Shown: in pieces, positions 25,818-33,797 of the stretch | Position numbering within the stretch: position 1 is the stretch's first letter | Layout of the letters: each line of letters opens with the position of its first letter | Source: Acetobacter garciniae | GTDB taxonomy: Bacteria > Pseudomonadota > Alphaproteobacteria > Acetobacterales > Acetobacteraceae | Length of the DNA stretch: 64,000 nucleotides | Assembly (NCBI RefSeq): GCF_017377735.1 | Contig: NZ_JAFVMH010000001.1 | Location: forward strand, 822,919 to 886,918 | Reading direction: 5' to 3' | Position numbers and translations under genes: made by a program | Notes under the pieces: model-generated | What the model was told of the DNA's origin: nothing | The model's input: the letters and a program-made list of their open reading frames with translations, nothing else | Database searches by the model: none

Positions 25818-27323
25818 CTAGTGCTGGCGTCTGTCAGCAAGCGTTTTTAAAAAAGCTATAATATCATCGCGTTCCTGTTCACTGAAGGCCGGGGCCATCC
25901 CTTCCGCCTGGCCAAAGGGCTTGTCCTGCGTGTCGATATTGGGGTGGAAGCGTTCCGGGAGGTCATTGTATTTCAAGACCTGGCCGGCCCTGTTGCGTGG
26001 ATAGAAGGCCTGCGGCATCGGGTCGCGCAGCCGATAGAAATCAACGGCCTGTGTCAGGCTTGTCAGGGCGGCGTTATGAAAGAAAACCTGTCGCCGGGAA
26101 ACATTGCGCAGGCTGGGGGTGCGGAACATGCCGCAATAGCCGGCAGCTTTGGCAATAAGCCGCCCGCTGTCGCACAGCCCAAGGTCAGGCGTGGGGCGGG
26201 GCGTATGGGCGTTGGCGGGAACGCCAAGCGCTTCGAACTGGTAATCCGTCAAAAGGGGGGGCACGCGGTCCGGCCCCACCAGATCGACATGGCAGGCCGC
26301 GCAATTTGCCCGGTCCGGGTCATTGAACGCCAGGTAGCCGCGCCGTTCCTGCGGGGTGAAGGCTGCTTTTCCCTCCAGCCAGAGATCGAACTTGCTGGAA
26401 TAGGGGTGAAAGCGCTGTTCTTCCATCTGGTAGCGTGCCAGCGCAAAAAGCGCTTCGGACAGCAGGAGGTCCGGCTTGTTCGCGGCATTGGGGCCGATCA
26501 GCGCGAGAAGTGCGGCTGTATAGGATGCATGCTGCAAATGGTGGATGACGGCTGCTTTGTCGGCTGCCATTTCATCGGGGTTGAAAAGCGGGCCATTGGC
26601 CTGCTCCTCCAGCGTGTCGGCCCGGCCGTCCCAGAACAATCCGCCTTGCGGGACAAGATTTGCGGCTGAATCCTGGGTGTTGCGCGCAGTCTTGGCGGGT
26701 GGTGGGGCGGTTGAAGGCGTGGGTGATGTGCCCGCAGGCGGCGACTGGCTTGGGGTGGGAAGCGGCGCAGCGGGTGGCGTGCCTGTTCCTTCGCTTTCGG
26801 CGTTATCGGGCCCGATGCTGAACGGGGGCTGGCGTTCAAGATACATGAGGGAGGGCACGTTCCTGCTGCCCTGGCGCTCCAGCCTGCGCCCGCCCGGCAT
26901 GAACCCGGTCGTGCCCGCAGGCGCGTAGTCATTCTGCGGCACATGGCACGACGCGCAGGAGAGATGCCCGCTCCCCGAAAGAGCCTGATCGAAGAAAATG
27001 TCCCGCCCGACCTGCGCCATGGCTGAAAGAGGCCGCGCTACCGGGCGGACAAGCTGGACCGGGCATGGGTTACGCCCGTCAGGAAGGGGCGCGCAGCCTT
27101 GCGCATGGGCGCTGCCATCCATCGCCAGCCAGGAAAGGGCCAACAGGCCGTGACAGGCGATATGAAAGCCCGCCTTGAACAGGGCACCGGGGATGGGAAA
27201 CGGCTTTTTCGCCCACCTGTTTCGTGCCCACAGATGCAGAGGCCCAAAGCCGAAAGTCGGCCCCCGAAAAGAATGGCTCGGCGGCCGGGAATGTCCCGTC
27301 CAATGCCTGGGCACTACGCTCAT
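25818..27323 (-). CDS. Di-haem cytochrome c peroxidase-family protein, secreted
   Basis: This 501-residue protein has two haem c motifs, CASCH (123-127) and CAACH (341-345), in the spacing of bacterial di-haem peroxidases and MauG-like proteins. A hydrophobic signal (about 50-70, cleavage after AHA-74) follows an unusually long N-terminal stretch; AAAAGGCAGG before the ATG at 27323 supports the start. Residues 176-220 are a Pro/Thr/Ser-rich insertion that splits the first domain. The protein should act in the periplasm, reducing peroxide or oxidising a partner. Its upstream neighbour is a haem-b membrane protein that could supply electrons. Confidence 0.88.
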   Translation of the reverse strand: MSVVPRHWTGHSRPPSHSFRGPTFGFGPLHLWARNRWAKKPFPIPGALFKAGFHIACHGLLALSWLAMDGSAHAQGCAPLPDGRNPCPVQLVRPVARPLSAMAQVGRDIFFDQALSGSGHLSCASCHVPQNDYAPAGTTGFMPGGRRLERQGSRNVPSLMYLERQPPFSIGPDNAESEGTGTPPAAPLPTPSQSPPAGTSPTPSTAPPPAKTARNTQDSAANLVPQGGLFWDGRADTLEEQANGPLFNPDEMAADKAAVIHHLQHASYTAALLALIGPNAANKPDLLLSEALFALARYQMEEQRFHPYSSKFDLWLEGKAAFTPQERRGYLAFNDPDRANCAACHVDLVGPDRVPPLLTDYQFEALGVPANAHTPRPTPDLGLCDSGRLIAKAAGYCGMFRTPSLRNVSRRQVFFHNAALTSLTQAVDFYRLRDPMPQAFYPRNRAGQVLKYNDLPERFHPNIDTQDKPFGQAEGMAPAFSEQERDDIIAFLKTLADRRQH

Positions 27324-27498
27324 GCCTGCCTTTTAACGCCTTGCCAACGACCATGTCACCAGGAAAGAGGCCGTGGGCTTTGCTTTAACGCCGGGGATGG
27401 GCCGCGCCTTACAATGTGGGCGCGTACCCATCCCTCTACCCGCCTGGGGCTGCGTTCATGACTAGGCATGCTCGCTTGAGACGGGTTTGGGCCTTGCC

Positions 27499-28236
27499 TT
27501 AATTCTCGGCAGGTCTGTCGTCCCGGTGATGGTCACCCCTGTGTTCGCCGTTCATGGGGTCACCGGACTGATCGTCGGCATGGCTGCCCCCTTGATCGCC
27601 TGCGTGATCCCCCGCCTGGCCGTTCGCTTGCCCGTCGGCCTGTCTGGCTGACTGGCCCCTGCCCTGCCTTCCGCCGTGCATCTGCATGATGGCGGCCAGT
27701 GCCTCGTTCGTGGTGCGGCTATTGGCCTGGGATATTTCATCCAGGGACTGGTTTTCGCCCTCTACGGTGAAATGCTCCGCGCGGAGCCGGTGTGTCAGTT
27801 CCGGCACATCCATCCCCAGGACCGGTGCGAGTTGGGAGATCGGGGCCTTCGTCGCCAGGGACGCCAGACGGAAGGCGACCTGCCTGTTGCCCACCTGCGG
27901 GCTGGCGGGCGCGAATACGAAATACGCGGCCGCAAGAACCGAAAGCAGAAGCGGCACGTAAAGCGTGCCACGGCGTGCATAGCCGACCAGCCCGTTCCAG
28001 TTACGCACCATGTGCAGTATAAACGGCACCAGCAGCACCATGCTGAGCCATTCATGCATGGGGTGAAACGATCCCGGACCCCAATGGAAGAACAGGGCTA
28101 TGCCGGTTACGGCGGAAATGACGAAAAAGCCCGTTGTCAGCGGTGTGCCGTAACGGTTCATAAAGACATTCAGCGGGTTCTGCGTCCTGGTCCGGGCAGC
28201 GGTGCCAGCGGGGTTCGTGGAAGGATCGGCAGGCAT
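27499..28236 (-). CDS. DUF4405 / cytochrome b561-like membrane protein with charged tail
   Basis: This 245-residue protein has three or four membrane helices between residues 30 and 110. His51, His58, His61 and His75 are placed as in the DUF4405/cytochrome b family, so haem b binding is likely. A soluble part (115-187) ends in a 58-residue Gly/Asp/Gln/His-rich tail (188-245) that looks disordered and may bind metal. The start at 28236 has a strong AGGAGG 9 nt upstream, which excludes the longer frame to 28287. It is first of three leftward genes and may pass electrons from the quinone pool to the di-haem peroxidase. Confidence 0.83.
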   Translation of the reverse strand: MPADPSTNPAGTAARTRTQNPLNVFMNRYGTPLTTGFFVISAVTGIALFFHWGPGSFHPMHEWLSMVLLVPFILHMVRNWNGLVGYARRGTLYVPLLLSVLAAAYFVFAPASPQVGNRQVAFRLASLATKAPISQLAPVLGMDVPELTHRLRAEHFTVEGENQSLDEISQANSRTTNEALAAIMQMHGGRQGRGQSARQADGQANGQAGDHAGDQGGSHADDQSGDPMNGEHRGDHHRDDRPAEN

Positions 28237-28299
28237 TAAAAAAGACCTCCTAGAGCAAAAAAATGCAGGCACGGTGCTGCGGTTCAAGCAAATGCGGGA

Positions 28300-28455
28300 T
28301 TATAAAACCGGCATCGGGTCATGAGACATGCCCCCTGCCACGCTGGTCCGATCTCCCTCGGCAAGGGCGGGACGTGCCATGTTGAAGCAGCCCGGGCCAT
28401 GGCTGGAACAGAGCCCGCGCCGGGAGCAGGAGATAAGCCGGGATGTTTCATCCAT
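28300..28455 (-). CDS. Candidate small ORF downstream of Fur box (51 aa, unknown)
   Basis: A 51-codon frame begins at ATG 28455 with GGAG six nt upstream and ends in TAA at 28300. It lies just downstream of the Fur box on the leftward strand. The product is basic, with three Cys in CSRRGLCSSHGPGC (residues 10-23), and resembles nothing I know. An alternative frame starting at the overlapping ATG four bases later is about as long. The frame may be chance. It is listed because it is the only open frame with a ribosome site between the Fur box and the next gene. Confidence 0.2.
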   Translation of the reverse strand: MDETSRLISCSRRGLCSSHGPGCFNMARPALAEGDRTSVAGGMSHDPMPVL

Positions 28456-28512
28456 CAGTCTCCAGATTGAAAATTCCTATACCGCCGAGGAGAGAGACTG
28501 ACTTTCAGCACG

Positions 28513-28531
28513 AATGAGAAAGATTCTCATT
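28513..28531. promoter_or_regulatory. Fur box (AATGAGAA-AGA-TTCTCATT)
   Basis: A perfect 8-bp inverted repeat with a 3-nt centre fits the 7-1-7 form of the Fur box (TGAGAAx...xTTCTCA). It should bind ferric-uptake regulator under iron sufficiency. No known iron-uptake gene starts next to it: sodC begins 360 bp to the right and the DUF4405 gene 277 bp to the left. It may control a small RNA, a small ORF or a long leader. Confidence 0.7.
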
Positions 28532-28890
28532 AACATAATCCTCGAAAATTCGACATCGCCGTCAAACTGTGTCTTTGCAGATACAGATCAGGGTCGTGTG
28601 GGGCCTGAAAATGTCCAATTTATTGATATAACTTATTGTTTTTCATATATTCTTTTATATGCAAGTGATTCTCGGTCGCGAATAGCCCGATCTTTTTGCC
28701 ATTCACGGCGGGGGGTGGCAAGAGCGGGTCATAGCGCAGCGTGGTACGGAAAATTGCAAAGCATACGAATGCGCCGACAGGCGTTAACAGCCATGCAAAA
28801 AGGCCCAAGGCGCTCTTGTTGCGATGAGGCGTGAATTGCGGCAGCCTGCTTGCGGGATGTTATAACCCCTTTTTGATAAAGGAAGACCAG

Positions 28891-29421
28891 ATGTTTACAC
28901 GACGTAACGGCTCCATAGTCGCCCTGGCCTGCGGGCTTGCCCTGCTTCCTTCTCTTGGTCTTGCCGCTGATACGGCGACAGCAAGCCTGACAGGTGCGGA
29001 TGGTAAAGACCTTGGCACGGTTCATGTTACCGATGCGCCCAAGGGGGTTTTGCTCCATATCGAGGCAAAAGGACTGACCCCGGGTTGGCACGGCATGCAT
29101 TTTCATGAAAAAGGCGTGTGCGAGGCACCAAAATTCACCAGCGCCGGTGCGCATGTCCATACGACCAAACCTGTGGTGCATGGGCTGCTGAACGCGAACG
29201 CGAATGATGAAGGCGACCTGCCCAATCTCTTTGTCGCAGCCGATGGTTCCGCTACGGTGGAAGTGTATTCCACCCTGGTCTCGCTCAAGGGGGAAGGCAG
29301 CCGCCCTGCCCTGCTTGATGCCGATGGCGCGGCCCTTGTCATTCATGCCAAGCCCGATGATTACCAAAGCCAGCCGATTGGCGGTTCGGGGGACCGTATC
29401 GCCTGCGGCGTCATTCATTAA
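28891..29421 (+). CDS. sodC: Cu(-Zn) superoxide dismutase family protein, periplasmic
   Basis: This 176-residue protein has a signal peptide (cleavage near LAA-DT at 26) and the SodC barrel. Copper ligands His70, His72, His88 and His152 are present, as are the disulfide Cys77-Cys172 and the active-site Arg169 in GDRIACGVI. Of the zinc ligands, His97 and Asp109 can be aligned, but the third expected His is Asp106 in NANDEGDLPNL. It should detoxify superoxide in the periplasm, perhaps with a weak or absent zinc site. AAGGAAG precedes the ATG at 28891, excluding the longer frame from 28831. Confidence 0.88.
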   Translation: MFTRRNGSIVALACGLALLPSLGLAADTATASLTGADGKDLGTVHVTDAPKGVLLHIEAKGLTPGWHGMHFHEKGVCEAPKFTSAGAHVHTTKPVVHGLLNANANDEGDLPNLFVAADGSATVEVYSTLVSLKGEGSRPALLDADGAALVIHAKPDDYQSQPIGGSGDRIACGVIH

Positions 29422-29836
29422 GCCCAGAGCCCGATACCAGGCCCTGATGCCAGGCCATGTTCGCGGCGCGTAAAGGCTGGTTATGCGCCAGGCGACATGG
29501 CCAAGGCCTGTTCGGGCCAACCCCCGATATGGCCCTGCCGTCCATAGCCACGCGCGGATGGATGTTTTTGCAATTGGTGCCATAAAACCCCTGGCACCTT
29601 GACCGGGCCGCCGATACGCCCTGCCTCACCCGTTCACTATATTGCGAGCAGTGTCGCGCGATCAGCGCCCCATTTCCCTGAAATCTGGCCGGTGCGGTCA
29701 CAGTGCCTGTGATGGAAATGCCACAGTCATATAAGCCATGACCAGCACGCATGGGTGGCGAAGTTGCAAATCATTATCAGATACAGTTATTTGCAACTGC
29801 GAATCAGAGGCATTATTCGGAAGGCACCGAGCAGTC
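29422..29836. other. Leader region of TonB receptor gene
   Basis: About 415 bp lie between sodC and the receptor gene. The first 300 bp show no feature I can support; open frames there are shadows without ribosome sites. The last 80 bp contain a Fur-like element within a 9-bp inverted repeat (29763-29797), described separately, and probably the receptor promoter. Confidence 0.5.
29763..29797. promoter_or_regulatory. Inverted repeat with Fur-like half-site
   Basis: GTTGCAAAT (29763-29771) and ATTTGCAAC (29789-29797) form a perfect 9-bp inverted repeat with a 17-nt spacer. The left arm runs into AATCATTATC, which equals the right half of the classical Fur consensus. It lies 40 bp before the TonB receptor start. 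Iron-dependent repression is likely; the outer GTTGCAAAT arms may be the site of a second regulator. Confidence 0.55.
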
Positions 29837-32218
29837 ATGGCAACATCCCCTATCCGGCGGTATATCAATTCCGCACCCCTGGCCGTTGGCCTGGCAGTCG
29901 GGTATGGCACTCTCCCCTTCATGACCGACGCGGCACGCGCTGCGGATACAACCACGGATACCACGCCTGCAGCGCCCGCCACCACGCAGGACGTCCAGTC
30001 TTCCGGGCAGACGGCAAAGCTTGCGAATAGTGGTGGCAAGGGCCCGACCACCCATAAGCAGGCTGACGGCACGGAATCAGAGGAATGGCTGGTCACTGCC
30101 TCCCCCATGAATACGCTGCATACTCCCATGGGTATCAGCCGCCTGCCGCAGGATGTCCTGCATACGCCGCAGACCATCGACATCGTCCCGCAGATGCTGA
30201 TGCAGCAGCAGAACGTGAAGTCGCTTGACGAGGCGCTGAAAAACGTGCCCGGCATTACCGCGTCCGTGGGTGAGGGCGAAGGCGGCATGGCGGGCGACCA
30301 GTTCCTGATCCGCGGTTTCCAGGCCCAGAACGACATTTACGAAAACGGCCTGCGCGATTTCGGTGTCTATACGCGTGACAGCTTCAACTACGACAATGTC
30401 GCGGTCATCAAGGGGCCCAGCTCGCAGCTATTCGGTAACGGCACGACGGGTGGGGCGATCAACATCACCACCAAGACCGCGACCACAAAGGACCATGTCA
30501 ATGCCACGTTCTCGGGCGGCAGCGGTGCTTATTACCGTGGCACGCTCGACGTCAACCACATGATAACCGATAGTATCGGCCTGCGTTTTTCCGCCATGGG
30601 CAATGAAAACAACACCGTGGGCCGAAACGATCTTTTCTCGCATCGGTGGGGTATTGCCCCGTCCATCACCTTCGGGGTGGGCAAGAAAGTTTCCTATACG
30701 ATCGACTATTTCCATCAGACCGATAATCGCATACCCGATTATGGCGTGCCGACCACGTCTTTTACGAACCGCATCAACAAGCCGGTGACCGAATACGGCG
30801 TTTCCCGCACCAACTGGTACGGCACGACCTATGACCAGGACAACAGCAGCACCGACATGCTGACAGGCCGCCTGAAATGGGACGTCAACCAGTATGTCTC
30901 GGTTTATAACGACACGCGTTTTGGTATCTACCACCGCTATTTCTCAGCCTCGCAGGAAGCGTGCGACCTGACATGCTCCAACTACCTGTTTTCCAGCACA
31001 CCGCAGCTTGCCACCATCAGCCGTAACGGCGGCCTTGGCGGGCCCAATCCCTATCGCCAGAACGACTGGTCGGCACAGAACGTGGCCTCCGCCGTTGCCA
31101 ATTTCTCAACGGGGAGTGTGCGGCACCAGATCGTGGGTGGTGTGGATGTCGAACATGTCTATGACCGGCGGCAGAATTACGCCTATGCCACCACACGACC
31201 CGGAACCAGCCTGCTTGATCCGTCATCGGCCGTGCCGGGCCTTGTGCTGGGTGGGGCGGGTCAATACCCGGGGAACCTGACCAACATGCCCGGCGGCGTC
31301 GGCCGCAAGGAGTGGAAGACGGGTGACGCCACGGATGTCGGGGCGTTCCTGTCCGAACAGGCGTGGCTGGTGCCGTGGTTCTCGGTCCGGGCGGGTTTCC
31401 GCTGGGATCACTGGAACAGCCATTACAGTGCCACGGGCGGTTCCACAGCCACGGCCGATACCTATCTGGGGCAGAAGCAGGACACGTTCAACCCGAATGT
31501 CAGCCTGATGTATACGCCCAACAGTCATTCCATGATCTATTTCAACTGGGCGCAATCGACGACCCCGCTGGGCCTGTACGTGACCAACAGTTCCGAGCCG
31601 CTCAAATCCACCACGGAAGGCTTCAAGCCCGAGCGGAGCAACCTATATGAAATCGGTGCGAAATATTCCGCTTTCCACGATCGTATGGGCTTTACCGCCT
31701 CCGTGTTCCGGCTGGAGAAAGGCAATTCCATCCAGACCGACAGCAATGGGGATATCTCGGCTTCCAGCGACAGCCAGCGCAACCAGGGCGTGGAACTGAG
31801 CGCCTCCGGCCGGATCCTCAAGAACTGGAACATCATTGCCACCTATGCCCGTTACGACAGCAAGACCACCTCGTCCGCCACGGCGGCGGATCGTGGCAAG
31901 CAGGTGCAGTTCGTGCCGCGCAACCAGGCGACGGTCTGGTCCACGTATGAAATCGCACCCCAGACGCCTTACAACGTCATGTTCGGTGGCGGCCTGACCT
32001 GGCGCGAGGGTGTTTACCTGGATGCCGCGAACACCGCGCGCGTGCCTGCCAATGTCGAGTTCGATGCCGTGATCTCGCATCACTTCGACAACCACTGGAA
32101 GGTGACGATGAACGGCTACAACCTGGATAATCGTCTCAATTACGGCAGCCTGTTCTCCAATCGTGTCACGCCGTCCATCGGTCGGGCGTTCCTGTTCAAC
32201 CTGGCGGCGGACTACTGA
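29837..32218 (+). CDS. TonB-dependent siderophore receptor
   Basis: This 793-residue outer-membrane receptor has a signal peptide (cleavage near ARA-AD at 34), a plug domain (DVLHTPQTIDIVPQMLMQQQ, then SLDEALKNVPGI and DQFLIRGFQAQNDIYENGLRDFG) and a 22-strand barrel ending in a C-terminal Tyr. The plug pattern is that of catecholate-type receptors such as Fiu/PiuA. The ATG at 29837 is preferred over a longer frame from 29738. The following gene encodes a Sel1-repeat protein, the usual neighbour of PiuA-type receptors. A Fur-like element precedes it. The ligand is probably an iron-catecholate. Confidence 0.92.
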   Translation: MATSPIRRYINSAPLAVGLAVGYGTLPFMTDAARAADTTTDTTPAAPATTQDVQSSGQTAKLANSGGKGPTTHKQADGTESEEWLVTASPMNTLHTPMGISRLPQDVLHTPQTIDIVPQMLMQQQNVKSLDEALKNVPGITASVGEGEGGMAGDQFLIRGFQAQNDIYENGLRDFGVYTRDSFNYDNVAVIKGPSSQLFGNGTTGGAINITTKTATTKDHVNATFSGGSGAYYRGTLDVNHMITDSIGLRFSAMGNENNTVGRNDLFSHRWGIAPSITFGVGKKVSYTIDYFHQTDNRIPDYGVPTTSFTNRINKPVTEYGVSRTNWYGTTYDQDNSSTDMLTGRLKWDVNQYVSVYNDTRFGIYHRYFSASQEACDLTCSNYLFSSTPQLATISRNGGLGGPNPYRQNDWSAQNVASAVANFSTGSVRHQIVGGVDVEHVYDRRQNYAYATTRPGTSLLDPSSAVPGLVLGGAGQYPGNLTNMPGGVGRKEWKTGDATDVGAFLSEQAWLVPWFSVRAGFRWDHWNSHYSATGGSTATADTYLGQKQDTFNPNVSLMYTPNSHSMIYFNWAQSTTPLGLYVTNSSEPLKSTTEGFKPERSNLYEIGAKYSAFHDRMGFTASVFRLEKGNSIQTDSNGDISASSDSQRNQGVELSASGRILKNWNIIATYARYDSKTTSSATAADRGKQVQFVPRNQATVWSTYEIAPQTPYNVMFGGGLTWREGVYLDAANTARVPANVEFDAVISHHFDNHWKVTMNGYNLDNRLNYGSLFSNRVTPSIGRAFLFNLAADY

Positions 32219-32226
32219 TCGGTACC

Positions 32227-33024
32227 ATGTCCCGCACCCTGTTTGGCAAGCTTCTGCGCCGGGGGCCCAGGCCGCGCCCCCGCACGGTCCGCCCTGCCCT
32301 GCCTGATGATATTCAGGCCATTCGGCAGCGGGCCTTGCTGGGGCATCATCTCGAACAGGTGCTGTGGGGCAAGGTATTGCTCAACAGCCAGTTCATGCCC
32401 CCCGACCCCAAGGCGGCACTGGTATGGTTCCGCATGGCGGCGGATGCGGGGTATGGGCCGGCGCACAACATGCTGGGGCGTTGCAGCCATTTTGGCTGGG
32501 GCTGCCCGCGCAGCCTGGAAGACGCCGGGCAGCACTATGCCCGGGCCGCCCAACTGGGTGACAACTGGGGCCGTTATAATCTGGCCATCCTGACCATGCG
32601 CGGGCTTGGCCGCCCGCAGGACCTGCCCACGGCCTTTGCGCTTTTTCGCACCGGGGCGGAGGCAGGCCATGCAAAATCCATGAACATCATGGCCCGGTTT
32701 TACGAAGAAGGCTGGGTGGTGAATCAGGACCGGGCCATGGCCCGGCAATGGTATCATCGTTCAGCACAAGAGGGCGATTACCGGGGCCAGCACAACTACG
32801 CCACCTTGCTGGCCGAAGCGGGGGATGTGCAACAGGCCCTGCACTGGTGGGAGCAGGCCCTGCCCGATGCCACCCCCGATGTGCTGCTGGCGGTGGAGCG
32901 TATTCTCCCCCAACTGGGCAAGGCCGTCCCGGCGGATTTCGCAACAAAAGTCGCCACCCGTCTGGAACAGGCATTGCGCGAACGCGAGACCGCCCGGCAA
33001 AACGATGATTCCTGCGAGCCCTGA
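32227..33024 (+). CDS. Sel1/TPR-repeat protein paired with TonB receptor
   Basis: This 265-residue protein has several Sel1-like repeats between about residues 45 and 190 (DPKAALVWFRMAADAGYGPAH, then SLEDAGQHYARAAQLGDNWG and DRAMARQWYHRSAQEGDYRG), and a helical C-terminal part. It has no signal peptide. It starts 8 bp after the receptor stop, so they form one operon. In many proteobacteria this gene sits between a PiuA/Fiu receptor and the Fe2OG oxygenase PiuC; here no PiuC follows. Its role in siderophore uptake is not established. Confidence 0.88.
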   Translation: MSRTLFGKLLRRGPRPRPRTVRPALPDDIQAIRQRALLGHHLEQVLWGKVLLNSQFMPPDPKAALVWFRMAADAGYGPAHNMLGRCSHFGWGCPRSLEDAGQHYARAAQLGDNWGRYNLAILTMRGLGRPQDLPTAFALFRTGAEAGHAKSMNIMARFYEEGWVVNQDRAMARQWYHRSAQEGDYRGQHNYATLLAEAGDVQQALHWWEQALPDATPDVLLAVERILPQLGKAVPADFATKVATRLEQALRERETARQNDDSCEP

Positions 33025-33054
33025 GCCCCAAAGGACCGCCGCACGCCATGGTTG

Positions 33055-33543
33055 TCAGGACGTAGCGGCCCCACGGGCACCGTCCTGAATTTTGCGTAAT
33101 TCGCGCTGTTCTGTTTCAACACTGATGCGCTGATACAGGGCAAGGGACAGGACAAGGACGGTCGCCGTGACCAGCAGGCCGATCGGATAGACGATCTGCT
33201 CGATATCCTGTTTGCTGACCTCGAAGACCGACACCAGTCCTTCGATAAAGACGGCAATGACAATGGTCGTAATGAATTTGGTCAGGCTGCGTCGTGCCTC
33301 CACGGCCGATATATTGACCCGCGCCTTGATGACTTCTTCTTCCATGAAATATTTTGCCACGTCGAAAACGGCAATCGCGATCACCACGTAGCTGATCGCC
33401 AGAAGCACGGCGTCCCGTCCTTCGTGCCAGGATGTCAGCAGGACCGCCAGCAGGTTGAGCAGGCCGTAGAAAATGAGGCCGAATGAAAGCAGCATCAGCA
33501 TGATGCTGGCAATCCCGAAGGCCAGTCGTGAAAATCCCTTCAT
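33055..33543 (-). CDS. Conserved four-helix inner-membrane protein
   Basis: This 162-residue protein has four strong hydrophobic segments (about 8-38, 45-65, 88-108 and 117-137) and a basic C-terminal tail with QRISVETEQRELRKIQDG. AGGAGC lies just before the ATG at 33543, so the frame start at 33600 is rejected. It is convergent with the Sel1 gene. The layout resembles small PsiE-type membrane proteins, but I cannot assign it firmly. No function is proposed. Confidence 0.75.
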   Translation of the reverse strand: MKGFSRLAFGIASIMLMLLSFGLIFYGLLNLLAVLLTSWHEGRDAVLLAISYVVIAIAVFDVAKYFMEEEVIKARVNISAVEARRSLTKFITTIVIAVFIEGLVSVFEVSKQDIEQIVYPIGLLVTATVLVLSLALYQRISVETEQRELRKIQDGARGAATS

Positions 33544-33797
33544 TGCGTGCTCCTGGCCCGAATACGGCTTCTTGGGTCTTTGTGGGGTGGCGGAGCCCAC
33601 GCATCATGCCAATGGTCGTGGTGATAAGGTCAAGCCGGCGAAAAGGTTGCCGATCGCGCCCCCTGGCCGTGCCCGCTTTTAAAGGTTCTGCAACCCTTTC
33701 TGTTTATAGGAGTTTTAGAATCAGGCACGTGGCAGGCGATCTTCAAGTAATGCCGCCACCTGCCCCTCTGTCACCGCCTTGATGCAGGAGAGAGCGC

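Larger units (their letters stand above)
28237..28890. other. Long intergenic region with orphan Fur box
   Basis: Between the leftward DUF4405 gene and the rightward sodC gene lie about 650 bp. The part from 28500 to 28670 is clearly richer in A+T than the surroundings and contains a near-perfect Fur box (28513-28531). The nearest annotated start is more than 250 bp away on either side. A 51-codon leftward frame (28300-28455) with a GGAG site lies between the box and the DUF4405 gene. A short hydrophobic leftward frame at 28620-28808 lacks an ATG and is not called. Confidence 0.6.

Noticed and set aside
28620..28808. A short hydrophobic minus-strand frame (62 codons) before sodC
   Set aside because: It looks like a small membrane protein but starts only at TTG without a ribosome site, and the frame is open without an ATG further upstream. 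It may be a gene remnant, but I cannot support it.
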